Shown: positions 51,142-62,078, counted from the stretch's first letter. The stretch: DNA of 64,000 nucleotides from Companilactobacillus bobalius (GCF_009764355.1 NZ_LNUA01000032.1:1-64000); one strand, 5' to 3'. Notes: generated from the sequence alone by a model not told the origin. Translations and numbers: made by a program.

Positions 51142-51812
51142 TGAAGTTTGCCGTTGTTAATTTTCCGGGTTCCAATTGTGATATGGATCTGTACTATGCC
51201 ATTAAAGAAGGTATTAAAGAAGACGTAGAACTAGTTGATTATCGCAAAACTAGTTTAGAAGGATTTGATGGTGTTTTAATTCCAGGCGGTTTTTCTTATG
51301 GCGATTACTTGAGAAGTGGCGCAATTGCTGTCCACGCTCCAATAATTAGTGAAATTGTTCGTTTTGCCAATGAAGGAAAATTCGTTTTAGGTATCTGCAA
51401 TGGATTCCAAATTTTAACTGAATTACATTTGTTGCCTGGTGCTCTAATTCAGAATGAAAAGAGTCGTTTTATCTGCGAGACGGTTACGTTGCAAGTGATG
51501 AATGACCAAACAATGTTTACCAATCAGTATGCTAAAAACGAAAAGATTCGTATACCAGTTGCACACGGCGAAGGTAGATATTACTGTGATGATCAAACTT
51601 TAATGGAATTAAAGGCTAATAATCAAATTGTTTTCCGCTATGACGAAAATATTAATGGAAGTGTTGATCAAATTGCCGGTGTGATGAATCGACAAGGAAA
51701 TGTTTTAGGGATGATGCCTCATCCGGAACGTGCTTTGGAAGATATCGTAGGTTCTTCTGATGGGCTTAAGCTATTCCAATCAATAATCAATCAAGTAAGG
51801 GTGAATAATTAA
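51141..51812 (+). CDS. purQ: FGAM synthase glutaminase subunit PurQ
   Basis: A 223-residue class I glutamine amidotransferase that supplies ammonia to PurL. The nucleophile cysteine is in [12 protein letters not shown] near residue 86, the partner H and E are in MMPHPERA near residue 193, and PGSNCDMD marks the N-terminus. One-base overlaps with purS and purL indicate tight coupling of the complex. Confidence 0.96.
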   Translation: MKFAVVNFPGSNCDMDLYYAIKEGIKEDVELVDYRKTSLEGFDGVLIPGGFSYGDYLRSGAIAVHAPIISEIVRFANEGKFVLGICNGFQILTELHLLPGALIQNEKSRFICETVTLQVMNDQTMFTNQYAKNEKIRIPVAHGEGRYYCDDQTLMELKANNQIVFRYDENINGSVDQIAGVMNRQGNVLGMMPHPERALEDIVGSSDGLKLFQSIINQVRVNN

Positions 51813-54022
51813 TGACTGAACCTACTGCTAAGCAAATTCAGGATTCAAAGTTATATCGACAATGGGGATTGAGTGATTCAGAATACGAATTGATCTGTGA
51901 AAAGATTTTGAATCGACTTCCTAATTACACAGAAACTGGATTGTATTCAGTTATGTGGAGTGAACACTGTTCTTATAAGAATTCCAAAAAAGTTTTACGA
52001 AAGATGCCTAACAAGAGTGACCGCGTGTTGGCTGGTCCAGGTGAGGATGCTGGTATTTTGGATATCGGCGATGGTCAGGCGGTTGTTTTCAAGGCCGAAA
52101 GTCACAATCATCCGTCAGCGGTTGAACCTTATCAGGGGGCGGCTACTGGTGTTGGAGGTATCATCAGAGATATTTTTTCAATGGGAGCTCAGCCTTTTGC
52201 GTTGTTGAACAGTTTGAAATTTGGTCCATTAAAGAATGGTCAAACTAAACATTTAGTCAATGAAGTAGTGGCCGGTATTGGTGGTTACGGAAACTGCATT
52301 GGGTTACCAACTGTTGGTGGCGAAATATCTTTTGAAGATTGTTACGAAAATAATCCTTTAGTTAACGCTATGTGTGTTGGTCTATTGAATAAGACTGATT
52401 TTAAACATGGTACAGCTAGTGGTAAGGGTAATTTGATTGTTTATGTTGGTGCTAAAACCGGTCGTGATGGGATTCATGGTGCAACATTTGCTTCAGATGA
52501 ATTCACGGATACTAAAAATAAACAGCGTTCAGCGGTTCAAGTGGGAAATCCTTTTATTGAAAAGTTATTGATGGATGCTTGTGTTGAAATTATTGAAAAA
52601 CATCCTAATTGGATTCTGGGAATTCAAGATATGGGTGCTGCTGGATTAGTATCATCTACCGCAGAGATGGCTTCTAAAGCCGATAGTGGTTTGATTTTGA
52701 ATTTAGACAATGTTCCACAACGTGAAACAGAAATGTCAGCTTATGAAATGATGTTGTCTGAATCACAAGAACGAATGGTTCTCTGTGTGAAACCACAATT
52801 TAAGGATAACGTTCTAGCCTTCTTTAAGAACTTTGAATTAGATGCTGTCGTGATTGGTGAAGTAACTGAGGACAAACAATATAAAATTTATCATCATGAT
52901 GAGCTAGTAACTGATATTCCTGTTCGTAGTTTGACTGAGGATGTACCTGAGTATGATCGTCCAGAAGTTGAACCGGCACGTATTGCAGAGTATCGTGATT
53001 ATCACTTTGTGCCAGAAATTGATTCGCTAACAGATACATGGCAAAGGCTTTTGAAGCAACCTAATATTGCTAGTAAAAAACATTTCTATCAAACTTATGA
53101 TTCACAAGTTAAAGCAGATACATTGGTTCAACCCGGTAGTGATGCAGGGGTAACTCGTATCAGAGGTACAAAAAAGGCTATCGCGATGACCAACGATAGT
53201 AATTCTAAATATGTTTATTTAGATCCATATGTTGGTGGACAAATCACAGTTATGGAAGCTGCACGTAATATTGTTGCAAGTGGTGGAGAACCTATTGGTG
53301 TGACTGACTGCTTGAATTATGGTAATCCTGAGAATCCTGAAGTTTTCTGGGAATTAGATAAGAGTGTAGAAGGAATTGCCAGTGCCTGTGAAAAAATCAA
53401 TACGCCAGTAATTTCTGGTAATGTGTCACTCTATAACGAATACAACGATGAAGCAATTTATCCTAGTCCTATGATCGGGATGGTTGGTTTGATTGATGAT
53501 ATGAAAAAAGTTACTACAGCTTCCTTTAAAAAAGCTGGAGACCTGATTTATTTACTTGGTAATACATTTGATGATTTCAATGGTTCAGAGATCCAATTGC
53601 AACAAACTGGAATTATAAAAGGTGGCTTACGACCATTGGATCTGAATGAAGAAAAACTTCATCAAGATTTAGTACGTCAAGCTATTAATCAAGGGCTAGT
53701 TGCCAGTTGTCATGATTTGAGTGAAGGTGGTTTAGCAGTAGCCTTGTCAGAAGCAGCTTTTGACAGACAATTAGGTTTTGAAATTGAAACTAATTTAACT
53801 TCTGCTCAAATGTTCTCAGAAACACAATCACGTTTCTTAGTAACTGTTAAACCAGAAGATAAAACTAATTTTGAAAATCTAGTTTTACGAGATTTCCATT
53901 GTTTAGGTCAAGTTACAGCAGATTCTATTTTCAAAGTCACAACTAAAGATGAAACAGTTTCAATCGATGGAAAGAAAGCATTGAATAACTGGAAAGAGGC
54001 GATTGCGTGCTTGATGAAGTAA
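51812..54022 (+). CDS. purL: FGAM synthase subunit PurL
   Basis: A 736-residue ATP-dependent synthase, of the shorter Gram-positive type that needs PurS and PurQ. The [10 protein letters not shown] motif near residue 50, [13 protein letters not shown] near residue 93 and the second-half [14 protein letters not shown] region define the duplicated AIRS-like architecture. It makes FGAM from FGAR and ammonia. Its end overlaps the purF start by 16 bases. Confidence 0.96.
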   Translation: MTEPTAKQIQDSKLYRQWGLSDSEYELICEKILNRLPNYTETGLYSVMWSEHCSYKNSKKVLRKMPNKSDRVLAGPGEDAGILDIGDGQAVVFKAESHNHPSAVEPYQGAATGVGGIIRDIFSMGAQPFALLNSLKFGPLKNGQTKHLVNEVVAGIGGYGNCIGLPTVGGEISFEDCYENNPLVNAMCVGLLNKTDFKHGTASGKGNLIVYVGAKTGRDGIHGATFASDEFTDTKNKQRSAVQVGNPFIEKLLMDACVEIIEKHPNWILGIQDMGAAGLVSSTAEMASKADSGLILNLDNVPQRETEMSAYEMMLSESQERMVLCVKPQFKDNVLAFFKNFELDAVVIGEVTEDKQYKIYHHDELVTDIPVRSLTEDVPEYDRPEVEPARIAEYRDYHFVPEIDSLTDTWQRLLKQPNIASKKHFYQTYDSQVKADTLVQPGSDAGVTRIRGTKKAIAMTNDSNSKYVYLDPYVGGQITVMEAARNIVASGGEPIGVTDCLNYGNPENPEVFWELDKSVEGIASACEKINTPVISGNVSLYNEYNDEAIYPSPMIGMVGLIDDMKKVTTASFKKAGDLIYLLGNTFDDFNGSEIQLQQTGIIKGGLRPLDLNEEKLHQDLVRQAINQGLVASCHDLSEGGLAVALSEAAFDRQLGFEIETNLTSAQMFSETQSRFLVTVKPEDKTNFENLVLRDFHCLGQVTADSIFKVTTKDETVSIDGKKALNNWKEAIACLMK

Positions 54023-55413
54023 AAAGTTTAAACGAAGAATGTGGTGTTTTTGGTGTTTGGGGAGCTAAGAATGCTAATTACCTAACTTATTTAGGACTCC
54101 ACAGTTTGCAACACCGTGGTCAAGAAGGTGCAGGAATTGTCGCCAATGATGGTAAAAAATTGCGTACTTATCGTAATTTAGGATTGTTGACACAAGTTTT
54201 TTCCAAACCAGAATATTTAAACAACTTAGTCGGCGAGTCGGCTATCGGACATGTGCGTTACTCTACTGCTGGTGAAAATAAGATTGAGAATGTTCAACCA
54301 CTACTTTTTGATTTCACTGATAGTCAATTAGCGTTAGCTCACAACGGTAACTTAACTAATGCGATTACTTTGAAAAAAGAATTAGAACGCCAAGGTCACA
54401 TTTTTAAATCAAGTTCTGATTCAGAAGTGTTGGTACATTTGATCAAGCAATCAACACAAGAAACCTTCCGTGATCGTATGGTTGAAGCATTGAACAAAAT
54501 TCAAGGTGGCTTTGCTTATCTACTTTTAACTAAGGATGCCTTGATATTGGCCCTAGATTCTCATGGCTTCCGTCCGCTATCAATTGGAAAGTTGGAAGAT
54601 GGTGGATACGTAGTTGCCAGTGAAACCTGTGCTCTAGATGCAGTTGGAGCAACTTTTGTTCGTGACGTGCAACCAGGTGAACTGATTACAATTTCTGACG
54701 AAGGAATGAAAATCGATCATTGGACAACTAAAACACAATTAGCCATCTGTTCAATGGAATTTGTCTACTTTGCTCGTCCTGATTCCGATATTCTTGGAAT
54801 TAATGTTCATTCGGCTAGAAAACGTATGGGGGCCAATTTAGCTCAAGAGTATCCTGCACCAGGCGATATCGTAGTTGGTGTTCCTAATTCATCTTTATCA
54901 GCCGCTAGTGGTTACGCCGAGGCCAGTGGTTTACCTTATGAAATGGGCTTGATCAAGAATCAATATATGGGTCGAGAATTCATTCAACCTACACAAGAAT
55001 TGCGTGAGAAAAGTGTTCGTCAAAAATTGGCTGCTGTTAAAGGTGTTGTTAAAGGTCGCCGCGTCATTTTAGTAGATGATTCAATTGTTCGTGGAACAAC
55101 CTGTGCTTATATTGTGCAGTTGTTAAGGGATGCGGGTGCAACGGAAGTTCATTTACGAATTGCTTCACCAAGATTCATGCATCCATGTTTCTATGGAATT
55201 GATATTCAAGAAAAAAGTGAATTAATTGCAGCTCATAAGAGCATTGAAGAAATGAACCAAATTTTCGGTTCTGATTCATTGCGTTTCTTGAGTGAAGATG
55301 GATTGATTGATGCCATTGGATTAAACGCTGATGCACCATATTCAGGTTTAGATATGTCGTATTTCAATGGTGATTATCCAACCTACTTATACGATTACGA
55401 ATCTAAAAAATAA
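54007..55413 (+). CDS. purF: amidophosphoribosyltransferase
   Basis: A 468-residue enzyme of the committed step, making phosphoribosylamine from PRPP and glutamine. The glutaminase nucleophile is C12 ([10 protein letters not shown]), after an 11-residue propeptide that is normally removed. The PRPP-binding motif [13 protein letters not shown] is near residue 355. Start GTG behind AAAGAGG inside the end of purL. No iron-sulphur cysteine cluster is evident in the tail, unlike the Bacillus enzyme. Confidence 0.95.
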   Translation: MLDEVKSLNEECGVFGVWGAKNANYLTYLGLHSLQHRGQEGAGIVANDGKKLRTYRNLGLLTQVFSKPEYLNNLVGESAIGHVRYSTAGENKIENVQPLLFDFTDSQLALAHNGNLTNAITLKKELERQGHIFKSSSDSEVLVHLIKQSTQETFRDRMVEALNKIQGGFAYLLLTKDALILALDSHGFRPLSIGKLEDGGYVVASETCALDAVGATFVRDVQPGELITISDEGMKIDHWTTKTQLAICSMEFVYFARPDSDILGINVHSARKRMGANLAQEYPAPGDIVVGVPNSSLSAASGYAEASGLPYEMGLIKNQYMGREFIQPTQELREKSVRQKLAAVKGVVKGRRVILVDDSIVRGTTCAYIVQLLRDAGATEVHLRIASPRFMHPCFYGIDIQEKSELIAAHKSIEEMNQIFGSDSLRFLSEDGLIDAIGLNADAPYSGLDMSYFNGDYPTYLYDYESKK

Positions 55414-55423
55414 GGAGAATTTT

Positions 55424-56443
55424 ATGTCAAATCCCTATCAAGATGCTGGTGTGAACGTGGAATCTGGTTATAAGATTTCTCAATTTGTAAAACAGAAGAC
55501 TAAAAGCAAAAGTATAGGCAATTTCGGTGGCATCTACGAAATTCCAGCTGGGTTTAAACAACCAGTATTGGTCTCAAGTGATGATGGTGTCGGGACCAAA
55601 CTTTTACTGACTAATGAGTTTAAAAAGTGGGATACGATTGGAATCGATTGTGTTGCCATGTGTGTCAACGATATTTTGGCTCAAGGTGCTATTCCGCAAT
55701 ATTTCTTAGATTACATTTCAACAGGCAAAGTTGATCAAAAAGTTGAAGAGATTTTAAAAGGTGTTATTAATGGATGCCAAATAGCTGACGCAGCTCTAAT
55801 TGGTGGCGAGACGGCTGAAATGCCTGGAGTATATGACGCGAGTGATTATGACATTGCTGGGTTTGCAGTGGGTATCTGTGAAAAAGATGAACTTTTACGT
55901 AAAGAGAATGTCAAAGAAGGCGATGTTCTAATTGGAATCACTTCAAGTGGGATACACTCCAATGGTTATTCTTTAGTTAGAAAAATTTTCTTCCGAGAAA
56001 ATGATTTTGACTTGAATACAAATTTACCTGAACTTGCAGGACAGTCTTTAGGTGAAGTTTTACTAATGCCAACTAAGATTTATTCTCATGAATTAGTACC
56101 ATTGTTAGCTCAAAAATTTATCAATGGTGCCGCTCATATTACAGGTGGAGGATTCTTTGAAAATGTTCCTCGGATGTTACCTGAAGATTTGGCTGCCGAA
56201 ATCAATGTCGATATTTGGCCAGAATTACCAATTTTTCAAGCTTTACAGAAATATGGCAAATTAAAAACTATCGATATGTATCATATTTTCAATATGGGTC
56301 TAGGGATGGTTTTAGCAGTTGATTCCGAGAATGAAATGGAAGTTCTAGAACAATTGAATCGACACGAAACATTAGCCTATACAATTGGTGAAGTTATTAA
56401 AAAGGATTCAGCTAATCTGATTTTGAAAGGAGATAAGCTATGA
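55424..56443 (+). CDS. purM: AIR synthase
   Basis: A 339-residue ATP-dependent cyclase that closes FGAM to AIR. The segments DGVGTKLLLTNEF near residue 50, CVNDILAQGA near residue 79 and the IGGETAEMPG motif near residue 125 are canonical. ATG at 55424 follows AAGGAG; the frame upstream of it overlaps purF and is not used. Its end overlaps purN (ATGA). Confidence 0.96.
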   Translation: MSNPYQDAGVNVESGYKISQFVKQKTKSKSIGNFGGIYEIPAGFKQPVLVSSDDGVGTKLLLTNEFKKWDTIGIDCVAMCVNDILAQGAIPQYFLDYISTGKVDQKVEEILKGVINGCQIADAALIGGETAEMPGVYDASDYDIAGFAVGICEKDELLRKENVKEGDVLIGITSSGIHSNGYSLVRKIFFRENDFDLNTNLPELAGQSLGEVLLMPTKIYSHELVPLLAQKFINGAAHITGGGFFENVPRMLPEDLAAEINVDIWPELPIFQALQKYGKLKTIDMYHIFNMGLGMVLAVDSENEMEVLEQLNRHETLAYTIGEVIKKDSANLILKGDKL

Positions 56444-57021
56444 AAGTAGCCATCTTTGCCTCAGGCAATGGGAGTAATTTTGAAGCCATTGCTGGATCAG
56501 ATGAATTAAGAAATCTAGGCTTAGAAATTGAATTATTGGTTTGTGATCAACCAAATGCTCATGTAATCAAACGAGCTGAAAAATATCATATTCCTGTGTT
56601 TGTAAATCAATTATCTGATTATGCTAATCGCGGTGAATATGAGCAAACGATTATTGATAAGTTAGCGCCACTAAAGATTGAATACATTCTTTTAGCAGGA
56701 TACATGCGTGTGGTCACACCAGTCTTATTGGGTGCGTATCCTAATCGTATTATTAATATTCATCCATCATTATTACCAAAATATTCTGGATTAGAAGCAA
56801 TTGAACGAGCCTATGCGGCTAATGAACCTGTAACAGGTGTAACAATTCATTATATTGATGAAGGGGTCGACACCGGTCCTATCATTAAGCAAATGAAAGT
56901 TGTGCGATTAAAGAATGATACTGAAGCTAGTTTAGAAAGTCGAATTCATCAGACTGAACATCAAATGTACCGTACAGTAGTACGAGATTTATTAATAAAA
57001 AATAATGGGGTAAGTAAATAA
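56440..57021 (+). CDS. purN: GAR transformylase
   Basis: A 193-residue folate-dependent formyltransferase acting on glycinamide ribonucleotide. The phosphate-binding [11 protein letters not shown] at residue 8, the catalytic [12 protein letters not shown] near residue 107 and [16 protein letters not shown] near residue 129 identify it. It overlaps purM by four bases and purH by one. Confidence 0.96.
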   Translation: MKVAIFASGNGSNFEAIAGSDELRNLGLEIELLVCDQPNAHVIKRAEKYHIPVFVNQLSDYANRGEYEQTIIDKLAPLKIEYILLAGYMRVVTPVLLGAYPNRIINIHPSLLPKYSGLEAIERAYAANEPVTGVTIHYIDEGVDTGPIIKQMKVVRLKNDTEASLESRIHQTEHQMYRTVVRDLLIKNNGVSK

Positions 57022-58562
57022 TGAAAAGAGCTTTGATTAGTGTTTCTGACAAAACCGGAGTTGTTGAGTTTGCTAAAGGATTAATTGAAAATGATTTTGA
57101 AATTATTTCTACTGGTGGTACATACAAGAAGTTACAAGAAAATGGCGTAAAAGTTACTGAAATTGACGAGGTAACTAAATTTCCCGAAATTCTTGATGGA
57201 CGTGTAAAAACACTTCATCCAATGGTTCATGCAGGTCTTTTGGCTAAACGTGATAACCCTGAACACATGAAGACTTTAGAAAAATTGAATATTCAAATGA
57301 TTGATCTAGTTTGTGTAAATCTTTATCCATTTAAGGAAACAATTTCTAAAGATGGTGTTACACCGGCCCAGGCTATTGAACAAATCGATATCGGGGGTCC
57401 ATCAATGATTCGTTCAGCTTCGAAGAATTTCAAGAGTGTTTACGTTGTTATTGATGCTAACGACTATGAAAAGGTTCTAGCAAGTATTAAAAATGATGAA
57501 GACAATCTAGCTCTAAGACAAAGCTTAGCCGCCAAAGCATTTAGGCATACTGCTGAATACGACAGTATTATTGCTCATTACTTATCAGATCTTAATGGTG
57601 AAGAATTCCCTGATGTAGAAGTATTAGGTTATGATTTCCACCAAGAATTAAGATATGGTGAAAATTCACATCAAAAGGCCGCTTTTTATCAAAGTGCTAT
57701 GCCTAGTGAATATTCGATTGCTTCAGCCAAACAATTACATGGTAAGGAACTTTCCTTCAATAATATTAAGGATGCTGATGCTGCTTTAAGAATTGTCGCT
57801 GATTTTGACAAACCTTGTGTAGCTGCATTGAAACACATGAATCCTTGTGGTGTTGGTGTGGATGATGAATCAATTTATCAAGCATGGCGTAAGGCTTATA
57901 CAGCCGATACAATGTCAATCTTTGGTGGAATTGTTGCAGTTAATCGTGAGGTAACTAAAGAAATCGCCGAAGAAATGCATAAGATTTTCTTGGAAATTGT
58001 TATTGCTCCAAGTTTTACACCTGAAGCTTTGGAAATCCTAGAATCTAAGAAAAATATTCGTTTAATGACTTTGGACTTTACTAAGTCTCAAGCTGCTGAT
58101 AAATATGAATATGTTTCTGTTATGGGTGGTCTTCTAGTTCAAGAAAGAGATACCACAGTTGATAACTTAGATGAATTCCAAGTTGTAACTAAAAAAGCCC
58201 CAACTCCTGAAGAGATGAAGGCCTTACTATTTGGTCAACAAGTTGTTAAGCATGTTAAGAGTAATGCGATTGTTATTTCAACAACTGATAAGACTCTTGG
58301 TATTGGTGCTGGACAAATGAATCGTATTGGTTCAGTGAAGATTTCGATTGAACAAGAAGAACAAGCTGAGGAACACAAACCATTAATTATGGCTTCTGAT
58401 GCCTTTTTCCCAATGGATGACTGTGTAAATTATGCTGCTGAACACGGCATTACAGCTATTATCCAACCAGGTGGTTCAATTAAAGATCAGGATTCAATCG
58501 ATATGGCTGATAAATATGGTATTGCCATGGTCTTCACTGGTAGAAGACACTTCAAACACTAG
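57021..58562 (+). CDS. purH: AICAR transformylase/IMP cyclohydrolase
   Basis: A 513-residue bifunctional enzyme completing IMP. The N-terminal cyclohydrolase has [22 protein letters not shown] and GGVKTLHP-type [13 protein letters not shown]. The C-terminal transformylase shows [13 protein letters not shown] near residue 212, [10 protein letters not shown] near residue 272 and the final [16 protein letters not shown]. Length is normal. GGGGTAAG precedes the ATG. Confidence 0.96.
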   Translation: MKRALISVSDKTGVVEFAKGLIENDFEIISTGGTYKKLQENGVKVTEIDEVTKFPEILDGRVKTLHPMVHAGLLAKRDNPEHMKTLEKLNIQMIDLVCVNLYPFKETISKDGVTPAQAIEQIDIGGPSMIRSASKNFKSVYVVIDANDYEKVLASIKNDEDNLALRQSLAAKAFRHTAEYDSIIAHYLSDLNGEEFPDVEVLGYDFHQELRYGENSHQKAAFYQSAMPSEYSIASAKQLHGKELSFNNIKDADAALRIVADFDKPCVAALKHMNPCGVGVDDESIYQAWRKAYTADTMSIFGGIVAVNREVTKEIAEEMHKIFLEIVIAPSFTPEALEILESKKNIRLMTLDFTKSQAADKYEYVSVMGGLLVQERDTTVDNLDEFQVVTKKAPTPEEMKALLFGQQVVKHVKSNAIVISTTDKTLGIGAGQMNRIGSVKISIEQEEQAEEHKPLIMASDAFFPMDDCVNYAAEHGITAIIQPGGSIKDQDSIDMADKYGIAMVFTGRRHFKH

Positions 58563-58574
58563 AGAGGTTTATTA

Positions 58575-59831
58575 ATGAAAATACTTGTTATCGGTTCTGG
58601 AGCAAGAGAAGATGCTATTTGCAAATCTTTATTAAAGAACACTCAGAATGTTGTTTTTTGTGCCCCTGGTAACGACGGAATGAAGTTATCTGGAATCAAA
58701 ACCATTTCAATAGAAGAAAATGATTTTGAAAGAATGGCAAATTTCGCTCAAACCAATTTCATTGACTTTACAGTTGTAGGTCCGGAGGAACCATTAGTCA
58801 ACGGAATCGTGGATTTCTTTAAACGTCAAAATCTGAAAATTTTTGGACCAAATCAGCAAGCAGCTCAAGTGGAGGGGTCTAAGACTTTCACCAAGAAATT
58901 GATGGCAGACGCCGGTATTCCAACTGCTCAATATCAGGAATTTACAAAATTAGAAGATGCTCTAAAGTATTTGAAGTCAATTCCTGACTTTCCAATTGTT
59001 ATTAAGGCAGATGGATTAGCTGCTGGGAAAGGTGTCTTTATCGCTGATGATTTGATTTCAGCTACTGAAACAGTAACGGATTTATTAGCCGAACATAAAT
59101 TTGATACCAAGAAAGTTGTGATTGAAGAATTTCTTGAAGGCGAAGAGTTTTCATTGATGGCTTTTGTTGATCATAAACGTTTCTATCCGATGCCATTGGC
59201 ACAAGATTACAAGAAAATTCTTGACGGTGACTTGGGACCTAATACTGGTGGTATGGGAGCCGTTTGTCCAGTTCTTAATATCTCTAAAGATATTGAGAAA
59301 GAAGCCATAGAAACTGTTTTGAAACCATTTGTGACAGAACTCTATGATCAAGGTATCAAGTATACTGGAATCCTTTATGCTGGCTTGATTTTGACAAAGA
59401 AGGGTATCAAAATTATCGAGTTTAATGCTCGCTTTGGTGATCCCGAAACAGAAGTAGTTTTGCCACGCCTAGAGTCGGATTTATCTGAAATGATTTTTTC
59501 CATCTTAAATCATAAAAAGATTGAATCAATAAAATGGCAACAAAAAGGTCTAAACTTAGGTGTTTTTGCTGTCAGCAAGGGTTACCCTACAAAACCTGTA
59601 TTTGGTTCATTGGGAGATAGAGACAATTTTAAGAATTGTTCATTAACAATCAATTATGCAGCTGTGAAGCGAGAGCAAAAGCAATTGTTTAGTCACGGTG
59701 GCCGTTTATATTTGATGCAGGCACAGGCTGAATCAGTTGAAGATGCTCAGAAAAAAGTTTATCAAGAACTAGAAAAAATGGATCAAACAAATATTTTTTA
59801 CCGACGTGATATTGGTAAGAACTCCATTTAA
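58575..59831 (+). CDS. purD: GAR synthetase
   Basis: A 418-residue ATP-grasp enzyme joining glycine to phosphoribosylamine. GSGAREDAI at residue 7 (the family usually has GSGGREHA), FTVVGPEEPLVNG near residue 66, IKADGLAAGKGV near residue 142 and NARFGDPETEVVLP near residue 281 are recognisable. The AREDA loop is slightly unusual but occurs in lactobacilli. Last gene of the operon, followed by a terminator. Confidence 0.95.
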   Translation: MKILVIGSGAREDAICKSLLKNTQNVVFCAPGNDGMKLSGIKTISIEENDFERMANFAQTNFIDFTVVGPEEPLVNGIVDFFKRQNLKIFGPNQQAAQVEGSKTFTKKLMADAGIPTAQYQEFTKLEDALKYLKSIPDFPIVIKADGLAAGKGVFIADDLISATETVTDLLAEHKFDTKKVVIEEFLEGEEFSLMAFVDHKRFYPMPLAQDYKKILDGDLGPNTGGMGAVCPVLNISKDIEKEAIETVLKPFVTELYDQGIKYTGILYAGLILTKKGIKIIEFNARFGDPETEVVLPRLESDLSEMIFSILNHKKIESIKWQQKGLNLGVFAVSKGYPTKPVFGSLGDRDNFKNCSLTINYAAVKREQKQLFSHGGRLYLMQAQAESVEDAQKKVYQELEKMDQTNIFYRRDIGKNSI

Positions 59832-59838
59832 TAAATGA

Positions 59839-59884
59839 AGAGGTAGAAGTAGAATTTCATTTGAAATTTTACTTCTATCTTTTT
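59839..59884 (+). terminator. terminator of the purine operon
   Basis: GATAGAAGTAAAATTTC-type pairing: AGGTAGAAGTAGAATTTC with GAAATTTTACTTCTATCT around ATTT, then a T run. Confidence 0.9.
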
Positions 59885-60098
59885 TATTTGAACCGATATT
59901 TTAGAATTGTAGTTTTTGTGATAAATCAATGAGCAAATGGATTTAGAATGTTTTTATTGGTTATTGAAATATGGAAAAAGAGTTGCTTAGAATAGAAAGG
60001 AAAGTTATGCTTTAAGAAATTGAGAACCTTATTTTCAAGTTGATAAAAATAAGTGATTCTCTAATTTTAGAATGTTGATATAGCGGCTTTTTCTTAGT

Positions 60099-60187
60099 GT
60101 GCTCCCTATGTATATAGGGATGATTCTATCATGTCGATGTAAACGACCAGCACGTTGTAGTGATCCCTATAGATATAGGGAATGATT
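60099..60187. CRISPR. one-spacer type I-E-like CRISPR remnant
   Basis: Two 28-base repeats (60099-60126 and 60160-60187) flank a 33-base spacer (60127-60159), giving the 61-base period typical of type I-E. Each repeat begins GTGnTCCCTAT, has a TCCCTAT/ATAGGGA hairpin, and ends near TGATT, paralleling lactobacillar I-E repeats (GTATTCCCC...GGGTGATCC). The second repeat differs at three positions and carries one extra base near its end. The 90 bases upstream are AT-rich and leader-like. No cas gene is in the window. Confidence 0.6.
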
Positions 60188-60239
60188 TAATGGAATTTCT
60201 ATCTGTATCAAAAATAAGAGCAGTGTTTCCACGGAAATA

Positions 60240-60320
60240 AAAATATGGACATGAATCCACTTATATATATTTAGCTGCAGTAGTTTAAATATATAGGTGA
60301 ATAATTCATGTCCATTTTTA
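60240..60320. repeat. long imperfect inverted repeat
   Basis: ATGGACATGAAT (60245-60256) has its exact reverse complement at 60304-60315, with further imperfect pairing inside (TATATATTTA with TAAATATATA). A runs precede and T runs follow, so it can work as a terminator; it resembles the long hairpins at 12147, 21021 and 36813. Confidence 0.6.
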
Positions 60321-60323
60321 TAC

Positions 60324-60351
60324 AATAAAACCCTGGAGTACCAGGGCTATT
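60324..60351 (-). terminator. terminator of plsC
   Basis: On the minus strand CCCTGG-TACT-CCAGGG is followed by TTTTATTG. Confidence 0.8.
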
Positions 60352-60383
60352 TTAATATATTCAATTTTTAGTATATTATATAA

Positions 60384-61013
60384 TTACTTGTTTTTTTTCT
60401 TAGGTGGGATATATTCAAAAGATGGATCAATTTCGTCATCAATTCTATCCCAAGCTTTTTCCATATCGTCGTTGACCTGTTTAGTTTGTTTTTCGTCAAG
60501 TTTGGCTTTGAAATCAAAGTCAATTTCGGGTCCTACACCAATAGTAATTTGTTTATGTTTCATTAAACCACCAAAAGATAAAGGTCCTTGATAAACAAAG
60601 GGAACTAATGGGGCTTTTGAAAGTTTAGCAATCAGTGAGGCTCCGCCTTTTAGTTGTTCAGAGTAACGAGTTCCTGATGGAAACATGATTAAAACTTTAT
60701 CTTCTTTTTTTAAGGCTTTAACTGGCGTTTTTATTACTGAGGGACCTGGATGAGCACGGTCAACAGGAAAAGCGTGTGCGTGCACAAGAATGAATCTTAA
60801 AATAGGATTCTTAAAAAGTTCTTTCTTAGCCATAAAAGTAGCTTCACGTGGAGAAATCACCAATGCAAAGAAAATTGGTTCCCACCAAGTACGATGTGGA
60901 GCTACTAAGATGAAGGGCTTGTCGGGTAGATTTTCTTTACCCACGACTTTATAACGGCCATTTAAAATGAAAACAATGCCTCTCGCTATTACACGGATAA
61001 ATTTATAAAACAT
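60384..61013 (-). CDS. plsC: 1-acyl-sn-glycerol-3-phosphate acyltransferase
   Basis: A 209-residue membrane-bound acyltransferase that converts lysophosphatidic acid to phosphatidic acid. One N-terminal hydrophobic segment precedes the acceptor motif APHRTWWEP near residue 38; here the usual HX4D is HX4E. The second motif reads MFPSGTRYSEQLKGG (normally FPEGTRS) near residue 114. Both changes are conservative; some lactobacillar homologues vary here too. The lysine-rich C-terminus (PPKKKNK) is typical. GGGAGA lies before the ATG. Divergent from the TrmN6-like gene. Confidence 0.88.
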   Translation of the reverse strand: MFYKFIRVIARGIVFILNGRYKVVGKENLPDKPFILVAPHRTWWEPIFFALVISPREATFMAKKELFKNPILRFILVHAHAFPVDRAHPGPSVIKTPVKALKKEDKVLIMFPSGTRYSEQLKGGASLIAKLSKAPLVPFVYQGPLSFGGLMKHKQITIGVGPEIDFDFKAKLDEKQTKQVNDDMEKAWDRIDDEIDPSFEYIPPKKKNK

Positions 61014-61075
61014 AGAATTATCATTCTCCCTAAAATAATCTTAACTTATTTAAAATACCATAAAGTAGGTGCAAC

Positions 61076-61807
61076 ATGTCGATTTATTCTCAAGATATTA
61101 TTTCGGATAGCGGAATAATTATTAATCAAGATAAAAAACTTTATTCATTTAATCTCGATACTATTTTACTTTATAATTTTGCTAAAACTGTTAAAAAAGG
61201 AAAAATAGTCGATTTATGTTCAGGCAATGGAGCCATTGGGTTGTCATTGGCCTCTAAAACTAAAGCTCAAATATATTTGGTTGAAATCCAAAAAGAACTG
61301 GCCAATCTATCTCAAAAAAGTATTGAAGATAATAGTCTGGAAAAACAAGTACATCTTGTTAATGATGATTTGAAGAATGTTCAAAAATATATTGATCATG
61401 ATACGGTCGACATGATTGTTTGCAATCCACCATATTTTAAAGTCTCAGATCAAACAGCGTTGAAAGAAAATCCAGTGTTGGCGATTGCTCGTCATGAATT
61501 GAAGGCTAATTTGGAAGATGTTTTATATGCAATTAAGGTTTTACTAAAAGAGAATTCTCATGCATATTTAGTTTATCGACCAGAGCGTTTGAGTGAACTA
61601 CTTTCTTTAATGTTGCAGCAGCGATTGCAGCCAAAGCGCATACGTTTTGTCAGAACTAGTTCGCAAAAAGATGCTAATTTGGTTTTATTAGATGTTATTA
61701 AAACAGTCAAAGAAGCGTCATTAAAAGTTGAACCAGATTTAACAATTTATGATGAAAATCATCAGTTAACTAAAGAGGCTAATCAGATAATTAATGGAAA
61801 CAAGTAA
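61076..61807 (+). CDS. TrmN6-like tRNA methyltransferase (YabB family)
   Basis: A 243-residue class I SAM methyltransferase. The SAM loop KIVDLCSGNGAIG is near residue 44, and the catalytic NPPYF (for N6-adenine methylation) near residue 120. The family member in E. coli methylates A37 of tRNA1(Val). AAGTAGGTG precedes the ATG. It overlaps the next gene, encoding a GIY-YIG protein, by 14 bases; this pair is conserved in Firmicutes (yabB-yazA). Confidence 0.88.
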   Translation: MSIYSQDIISDSGIIINQDKKLYSFNLDTILLYNFAKTVKKGKIVDLCSGNGAIGLSLASKTKAQIYLVEIQKELANLSQKSIEDNSLEKQVHLVNDDLKNVQKYIDHDTVDMIVCNPPYFKVSDQTALKENPVLAIARHELKANLEDVLYAIKVLLKENSHAYLVYRPERLSELLSLMLQQRLQPKRIRFVRTSSQKDANLVLLDVIKTVKEASLKVEPDLTIYDENHQLTKEANQIINGNK

Positions 61808-62078
61808 GTATTATGTCTATATATTGCTATGCAGTGATAAAACTTTTTACACCGGTACAAGTAATAATGTAAAAAAGAGAGTTGCAACACACAATGCTGG
61901 AAAAGGTGCTAAGTATACTAAAATTAGACGACCCGTTAAATTAATGTACACTGAAGAATTAGAAAATAAATCGCAGGCCTTAAAGCGGGAGATTGCTATC
62001 AAAAAGCTATCACGCTCCCAAAAAGAGGCATTATTAAAAAGTAATGGAATAAATTGGAACGACTACTTGATTTCGTAA
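61794..62078 (+). CDS. GIY-YIG domain protein, YazA/YhbQ type
   Basis: A 94-residue single-domain protein with the GIY-YIG nuclease fold. The two strand motifs YYVYILLCSD and FYTGTSNNVKKR (arginine at residue 30) are present, followed by HNAGKGAKYTK and a conserved glutamate in YTEEL. Proteins of this size are thought to act on DNA, but their role is not settled. It overlaps the methyltransferase gene and lies about 120 bases before the rpsB start. Confidence 0.9.
   Translation: METSKYYVYILLCSDKTFYTGTSNNVKKRVATHNAGKGAKYTKIRRPVKLMYTEELENKSQALKREIAIKKLSRSQKEALLKSNGINWNDYLIS

Noticed and set aside
60099..60187. Reading the CRISPR-like pair as two operator palindromes
   Set aside because: Not excluded, but the exact 28+33 period and the repeat termini favour a CRISPR remnant; no gene start lies close enough to be obviously regulated.
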